Assembly (NCBI GenBank): GCA_024280675.1
Contig: JAJRPT010000179.1
Span: 1-10,230, forward strand
Direction: 5' to 3'
Source: Bacteroidota bacterium
GTDB taxonomy: Bacteria > Bacteroidota > Ignavibacteria > Kapaibacteriales > UBA2268
DNA length: 10,230 bases
This document shows positions 6,901-10,230 of the stretch, piece by piece. The translations under genes were made by a program, and so were the position numbers. Positions within the stretch are counted from its first letter, which is position 1; each line of letters opens with the position of its first letter. The notes beneath the pieces were generated by a model. The model saw only the letters and a list, made by a program, of their open reading frames with translations. It was not told the DNA's origin and did no database searches.

Positions 6901-8391
6901 ATGAGGTTTATTCTGATACAATTTTTGTTAATTGTGTTGTTTGTTGATAGTGCATATTCCTCTGGAGCATTTTACCAAATCTCGCAATCGGAAGTGGGTG
7001 AGTTGGAAAATTTGTATGAAAGTCTGGGCGGTGAAAATTGGTATAATCGTGATGGATGGGCGGATTTGTCGGCTTCATTTTCCACATCTGAAATTCCCTT
7101 TGGGCTGGGCTTGGAGGCTGGTGTGGTGATTTCTTCCAACTCGATTACGACTGTATATTTGGTGAATGTCACAGGAATTTATTTCAATAAAAATAATTTG
7201 AGCGGAGAGATACCAGAATTAAATTTGCAAAAATTAATTTGGTTAGATCTCTCAGATAATAATTTAAATGGCGAAATTCCACAACTAATTGCACCACAAT
7301 TAGAAAGATTATTTTTATACAATAATCAACTCGCAGGAAATATTCCGAACTTTAACAATCAAAATTTAACTTATCTTTATCTAAACAGAAATGAACTTTC
7401 AGGTAATATTCCTGATTTTAACCTTCCTAAACTCATAGACTTAATTTTATTGGGCAACAAACTCAGTGGTGAAATTCCTGATTTTAAATTAGCTTCACTT
7501 CAAAGATTAGATTTAAGTACCAACCTCCTAAGTGGTGAGATTCCCGATTTTGATTTGCCAGATTTAGACCATCTTATTCTCAATAATAATAATATTTCTG
7601 GCGAAATACCAAGTTTCAATTTGCAGAATTTAAGACGTTTGGAATTGTCGAATAATGAACTAATAGGCACAGTTCCCAATTTTAATATGCCAAAACTTTA
7701 TTACCTTGATTTAGGATATAATAATTTAAGTGGCGAGTTGCCTGATTTTGATTTGCCTTTGATGTTTTTTCTTTACTTAGGAAACAATGAGCTTTCTGGC
7801 GAAATATCAAGATTTGAGATGCCAAGTCTAAATAATTTTAATATCACAAAAAATAAATTCACTTTTGGAGCTTTAGAAAAAAATATAGATGAAGCCACTA
7901 TTTACCAATATGAAACTCAAGACACAATTCTCCCAATCAAGCGAATTGATGAGAAAATATTTGTGACTGTCGATGGCTCAGAGAATTCTTATCACTGGCT
8001 CTTGGACTCGAATGTGGTTAAATCAACGGATGTGAATTTCTACACGCCGACCGAAGATGGAATTTATTATTGCCAAGTGAGTAACTCGCTTTTGCCAAAT
8101 TTGACGCTGTCGAGTCACACAATTTCGGTCACAAATACCAGCGTTGATGAGCAGGAAAATGATGTGAAAATAACTCAGACTAACGGGCAAATAAATATTT
8201 CGACAAACGGGAAATATATTGGTTCGGAGATGAAGATATTTAATAATATTGGTAAGATTATTTACTCTGGGAAAATGTTAAATAGTAATGAAAGCGTTGA
8301 TATATCTGGGTTTGCGACGGGTGGGTATAATTTTATTCTAGTGAAAAATAATCAGATAATTAGTTCTAAGAAATTTATAATTGTAAAATAA
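6901..8391 (+). CDS. Secreted leucine-rich-repeat protein with Ig-like domain and T9SS type A sorting domain
   Basis: A 496-aa protein. Residues 1-20 form a signal peptide. Residues about 24-84 are the LRR N-terminal cap, with SEVGELENLYESLGGENW followed by DGW. After one irregular repeat there are ten exact 22-residue units (residues 109-328, bases 7225-7884) of the form LPxLxxLxLxxNxLSGEIPDFN; the last is a variant ending KFTFGALEKN. An Ig-like domain follows (about 340-412; YHWLL, then DGIYYCQVSN). The end (about 420-496) resembles a T9SS type A sorting domain: MKIFNNIGKIIYSGK, ISGFATGGYNFILV, then a KKF strand. The protein is therefore expected to cross the outer membrane by the type IX system and remain on the surface or be released, probably binding protein or glycan. 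AAGGGG ends 7 bases before the ATG. A second LRR gene follows after 12 bp. The ligand is unknown. Confidence 0.93.
   Translation: MRFILIQFLLIVLFVDSAYSSGAFYQISQSEVGELENLYESLGGENWYNRDGWADLSASFSTSEIPFGLGLEAGVVISSNSITTVYLVNVTGIYFNKNNLSGEIPELNLQKLIWLDLSDNNLNGEIPQLIAPQLERLFLYNNQLAGNIPNFNNQNLTYLYLNRNELSGNIPDFNLPKLIDLILLGNKLSGEIPDFKLASLQRLDLSTNLLSGEIPDFDLPDLDHLILNNNNISGEIPSFNLQNLRRLELSNNELIGTVPNFNMPKLYYLDLGYNNLSGELPDFDLPLMFFLYLGNNELSGEISRFEMPSLNNFNITKNKFTFGALEKNIDEATIYQYETQDTILPIKRIDEKIFVTVDGSENSYHWLLDSNVVKSTDVNFYTPTEDGIYYCQVSNSLLPNLTLSSHTISVTNTSVDEQENDVKITQTNGQINISTNGKYIGSEMKIFNNIGKIIYSGKMLNSNESVDISGFATGGYNFILVKNNQIISSKKFIIVK
6952..7140 (+). repeat. Near-identical duplicated DNA, LRR N-cap (copy in gene 1)
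   Basis: These 189 bases encode residues 18-80 of the first LRR protein and match 8452-8640, exactly 1500 bases downstream, at 182 of 189 positions by hand comparison. Six of the seven differences are synonymous; the only amino-acid change is Ala to Thr in GAF/GTF. Similarity falls sharply on both sides: the signal peptides and the following segments differ. Confidence 0.93.
7225..7884 (+). repeat. 66-bp tandem LRR-coding array, 10 units
   Basis: Ten consecutive 66-bp units, each encoding 22 residues, with no insertion or deletion between units. The conserved core is NxLSGEIPDFN. Units have diverged in DNA while keeping the repeat length and the structural Leu, Asn, Gly, Ile and Pro positions. 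The tenth unit is a C-terminal cap variant (KFTFGALEKN). Confidence 0.92.
7916..8007 (+). repeat. Near-identical duplicated DNA, start of Ig-like domain (copy in gene 1)
   Basis: Matches 10139-10230 with only two differences (Lys/Thr and Phe/Ile changes) across the part visible before the window edge. It encodes the segment QDTILPI through YHWLLD. The match probably continues beyond the window. Confidence 0.9.
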
Positions 8392-8397
8392 GGGAAG
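8391..8397 (+). promoter_or_regulatory. Ribosome-binding site of the second LRR gene
   Basis: AGGGAAG overlaps the last base of the first gene's TAA stop (8389-8391) and ends 6 bases before the ATG at 8404. It supports separate translation of the second gene from a shared transcript. Confidence 0.7.
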
Positions 8398-8403
8398 TTG
8401 AAA

Positions 8404-10230
8404 ATGAAAATATTATTGACGAATGTTATATTGATTCTGACTTTTTATTCGGCATATTCCTCTGGAACATTTTATCAAATCTCGCAATCTGAAGTGGGTG
8501 AGTTGGAAAATTTGTATGAAAGTCTGGGCGGTGAAAATTGGTATAATCGTGATGGATGGGCGGATTTGTCGGCTTCATTTTCCACGTCTGAAATTCCCTT
8601 TGGGCTGGGCTTGGAGGCTGGCGTGGTGATTTCTTCAAATACGATTTCTGTGGTTTATCTGGCGAATATCAGCGATATTGATTTGTCAAATAATAATTTG
8701 CGTGGTTTTGTGCCAGAGCTTGAGATGGAGAATTTGACGAAATTGGATGTGTCGAGTAATTCGTTTTCTTTTGAGCATTTGGAGGCGAATGCTGGGCAAA
8801 TTGAAAATTATATTTACTTCCCGCAGGACACGACCTACTCGCTTGAAATCATCGGAAACACTGCCACTGTGCTGGTTAGCGGGCAACAACTGGTCTATGA
8901 TTGGTTCGTAAATGATGAGCTGAAAGTTGGGACGAATTCGCCAGAATACAGGATTGTTCCGAATGAAATAATAAAGTGCCGGGTGACAAGTTTGTTGTTG
9001 CCTGGGTTGGAGTTGTGGTCGGAGGAATATGGCGTATTTGTTGAGCAACAAGATACACTTTACAAATTTTCTAGCTCAGAAGTGGGCGAGTTCAGGAAAC
9101 TCTACGACAGTCTCGCCGGAGCAAATTGGAAAAATAACGACGGTTGGCCCCTTGATACAATTGGCTTTAAGAAGGGTAAAATATTTGACCGACTTATTAT
9201 TGAGTTTACATCAAATGTGGTCTATGAGGACAACTATAAAATAGTTTATGAAGCATTTGTAAAAGAGATTTTGCTAAGTGCTTACGATTTGAGCGGCGTG
9301 ATTCCTAATTTAAATCTGCCCAATTTGAGGGTTTTACGCCTTGATGGAAATCATATTAAGGGTGAGATTCCACATTTTATTATGCCAAATCTTGAAATCC
9401 TAATGTTGTTTTCTAATCAACTTACGGGCGAGATACCAAACTTTGATTTGCCCAAGCTGGTCTGGCTCATTTTGTCTAATAATAAACTTAGATACGACAT
9501 TCCTCTTCTAAATCTGCCTAATTTAGAGCTTTTAAACTTGTCAGAGAATGAGCTTATTTATTTTATACCCAACTTTATTATGCCGAAATTAACTTATTTA
9601 AATTTGTCCCATAACAAGTTGAGGGGGCGGATTCCATATTTTAATATGCCCTTGCTAAAAACACTTGATATGTCCAACAACCGCTTGAATGAGCGAATTC
9701 CAGATTTTAATATGCCACTTCTAGAAATTATGGATTTAGCCAAAAATGAATTGAGCAGAGAAATTCCAAATTTTAACATGCGGTTCCTTACCATGATGGA
9801 TCTTTCAGATAACCAGCTCAGTGGGGAGATTCCTGATTTTAGAATGGATTCTTTGGGCTATCTTCTTCTGGCAAACAACCTGCTTAGTGGCGTAATTCCT
9901 GACTTTGATTTAGAGCGTTTATGGTTTCTTTACCTGACCAACAACCGGCTCAGTGGGACATTACCCGATTTTAATATGCCTATACTAAAGTGGCTTTATC
10001 TTGATAATAATCAGCTCAGTGGAGAGATTCCTGATTTTGACTTGCCGAATTTGAGAGAATTGCAAGTCTTCAGAAACCAGTTCACCTTCGAAGCACTTGA
10101 GGTAAATGCCAGCAAAACATATAATTATAAATACGCTCCTCAAGACACAATTCTCCCAATCACGCGAATTGATGAGAAAATAATTGTGACTGTCGATGGC
10201 TCAGAGAATTCTTATCACTGGCTCTTGGAC
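8404..10230 (+). CDS. Secreted two-module LRR / Ig-like protein, 3' end outside the window
   Basis: One uninterrupted frame of 609 codons from ATG 8404 to the window edge; no stop is reached. Residues 1-19 are a signal peptide with the same AYSSG junction as the first gene. Module 1: N-cap (about 23-83), one regular LRR plus a C-cap (SFSFEHLEAN), then an Ig-like domain (about 142-213). Module 2: a second N-cap (about 217-295; SSEVGEFRKLYDSLAGANW, then NNDGW), twelve exact 22-residue LRR units (bases 9316-10107) with consensus MPxLxxLxLxxNxLSGEIPDFN, a C-cap (QFTFEALEVN), then the start of an Ig-like domain nearly identical to that of gene 1. By analogy with gene 1 it likely ends in a T9SS sorting domain, but that part is not visible. 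It lies 12 bp after gene 1 and is probably cotranscribed. Expected location is the cell surface or outside; expected role is binding or adhesion. The ligand is unknown. Confidence 0.9.
   Translation, partial: MKILLTNVILILTFYSAYSSGTFYQISQSEVGELENLYESLGGENWYNRDGWADLSASFSTSEIPFGLGLEAGVVISSNTISVVYLANISDIDLSNNNLRGFVPELEMENLTKLDVSSNSFSFEHLEANAGQIENYIYFPQDTTYSLEIIGNTATVLVSGQQLVYDWFVNDELKVGTNSPEYRIVPNEIIKCRVTSLLLPGLELWSEEYGVFVEQQDTLYKFSSSEVGEFRKLYDSLAGANWKNNDGWPLDTIGFKKGKIFDRLIIEFTSNVVYEDNYKIVYEAFVKEILLSAYDLSGVIPNLNLPNLRVLRLDGNHIKGEIPHFIMPNLEILMLFSNQLTGEIPNFDLPKLVWLILSNNKLRYDIPLLNLPNLELLNLSENELIYFIPNFIMPKLTYLNLSHNKLRGRIPYFNMPLLKTLDMSNNRLNERIPDFNMPLLEIMDLAKNELSREIPNFNMRFLTMMDLSDNQLSGEIPDFRMDSLGYLLLANNLLSGVIPDFDLERLWFLYLTNNRLSGTLPDFNMPILKWLYLDNNQLSGEIPDFDLPNLRELQVFRNQFTFEALEVNASKTYNYKYAPQDTILPITRIDEKIIVTVDGSENSYHWLLD
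8452..8640 (+). repeat. Near-identical duplicated DNA, LRR N-cap (copy in gene 2)
   Basis: Partner of 6952-7140 with seven differences in 189 bases, six of them synonymous. The block covers the mature N-terminus just after the signal peptide cleavage region and ends where the first irregular LRR begins. Confidence 0.93.
9316..10107 (+). repeat. 66-bp tandem LRR-coding array, 12 units
   Basis: Twelve 66-bp units in perfect register, encoding 22-residue LRRs; the last is the C-cap variant. Several units lose the SG of SGEIP (for example NERIPDFN, SREIPNFN, IYFIPNFI). Others are close copies in DNA, for instance AGCTCAGTGG followed by GAGATTCCTGATTTT near 9818 and 10014. Compared with the gene 1 array it has two more units, and Met is often found where gene 1 has Leu at the unit start. 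Confidence 0.92.
10139..10230 (+). repeat. Near-identical duplicated DNA, start of Ig-like domain (copy in gene 2)
   Basis: Partner of 7916-8007, with two differences. The copy is cut by the window end, so its true length is unknown. Confidence 0.9.

Noticed and set aside
7225..7884. CRISPR array
   Set aside because: The 66-bp periodicity is protein-coding, repeats diverge mainly while preserving LRR residues, and there is no repeat/spacer alternation.
8426..9058. Minus-strand open frames opposite the second LRR gene
   Set aside because: They lie fully antisense to a continuous, domain-rich plus-strand frame. One is mirrored by a similar frame opposite gene 1 only because the DNA is duplicated. 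No motif was recognised in them.
8404..10230. Frameshift or split in the second LRR gene
   Set aside because: Translating every codon gives 609 sense codons without a stop; it only lacks an end because the window stops.

Overview
The window looks like an AT-rich chromosome segment from a bacterium of the FCB group (Bacteroidota / Ignavibacteria / Kapabacteria-like). Two things support this. A secreted leucine-rich-repeat (LRR) protein ends in what reads as a type IX secretion (T9SS) type A sorting domain. MnmG carries the variant motif SKGPAIWSPR, which I associate with Bacteroidota/Chlorobi homologues. No rRNA, tRNA, CRISPR array or insertion sequence was seen.

Region 1 (1-2420), housekeeping and chromosome maintenance. 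The 3' end of a probable murQ gene (plus strand) converges on mnmG/gidA (minus strand). Each end of mnmG is flanked by a 16-bp palindrome-like site that matches 15 of 16 bases of the Spo0J/ParB site parS. The two sites share an exact 15-bp core in opposite orientation. Next to the upstream site is a 263-bp intergenic stretch, about 79% A+T, with one perfect TTATNCACA-type DnaA box and a 12-bp direct repeat. mnmG lies beside oriC in many bacteria, so this segment is probably near the origin and the AT-rich gap is a weak oriC candidate.

Region 2 (2421-5275), an unknown acidic protein and a sensor kinase. A 171-aa, strongly acidic cytoplasmic protein of unknown family converges on a large membrane sensor histidine kinase (helical-bundle-like sensor, HAMP, GAF, long coiled coil, HisKA, HATPase). 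The kinase has no response regulator gene beside it.

Region 3 (5275-6684), a lone phage gene. An apparently intact terminase large subunit (ATPase plus RuvC-like nuclease) sits on the same strand upstream of the kinase. No other phage gene is visible on either side.

Region 4 (6901-10230), a two-gene LRR surface-protein cluster. Two genes 12 bp apart, each with its own ribosome-binding site, encode secreted proteins built from one module: LRR N-cap, an array of exactly 22-residue LRRs, a C-cap motif, then an Ig-like domain. The first protein has one module plus the T9SS C-terminal domain. The second, cut by the window edge, has two modules in tandem. The flanking parts of the modules are nearly identical in DNA between the genes, while repeat number and sequence in the arrays differ (10, about 1 and 12 regular units). 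This pattern suggests repeated duplication, unequal exchange and gene conversion in a surface-exposed binding-protein family. It is the most interesting structure in the window.
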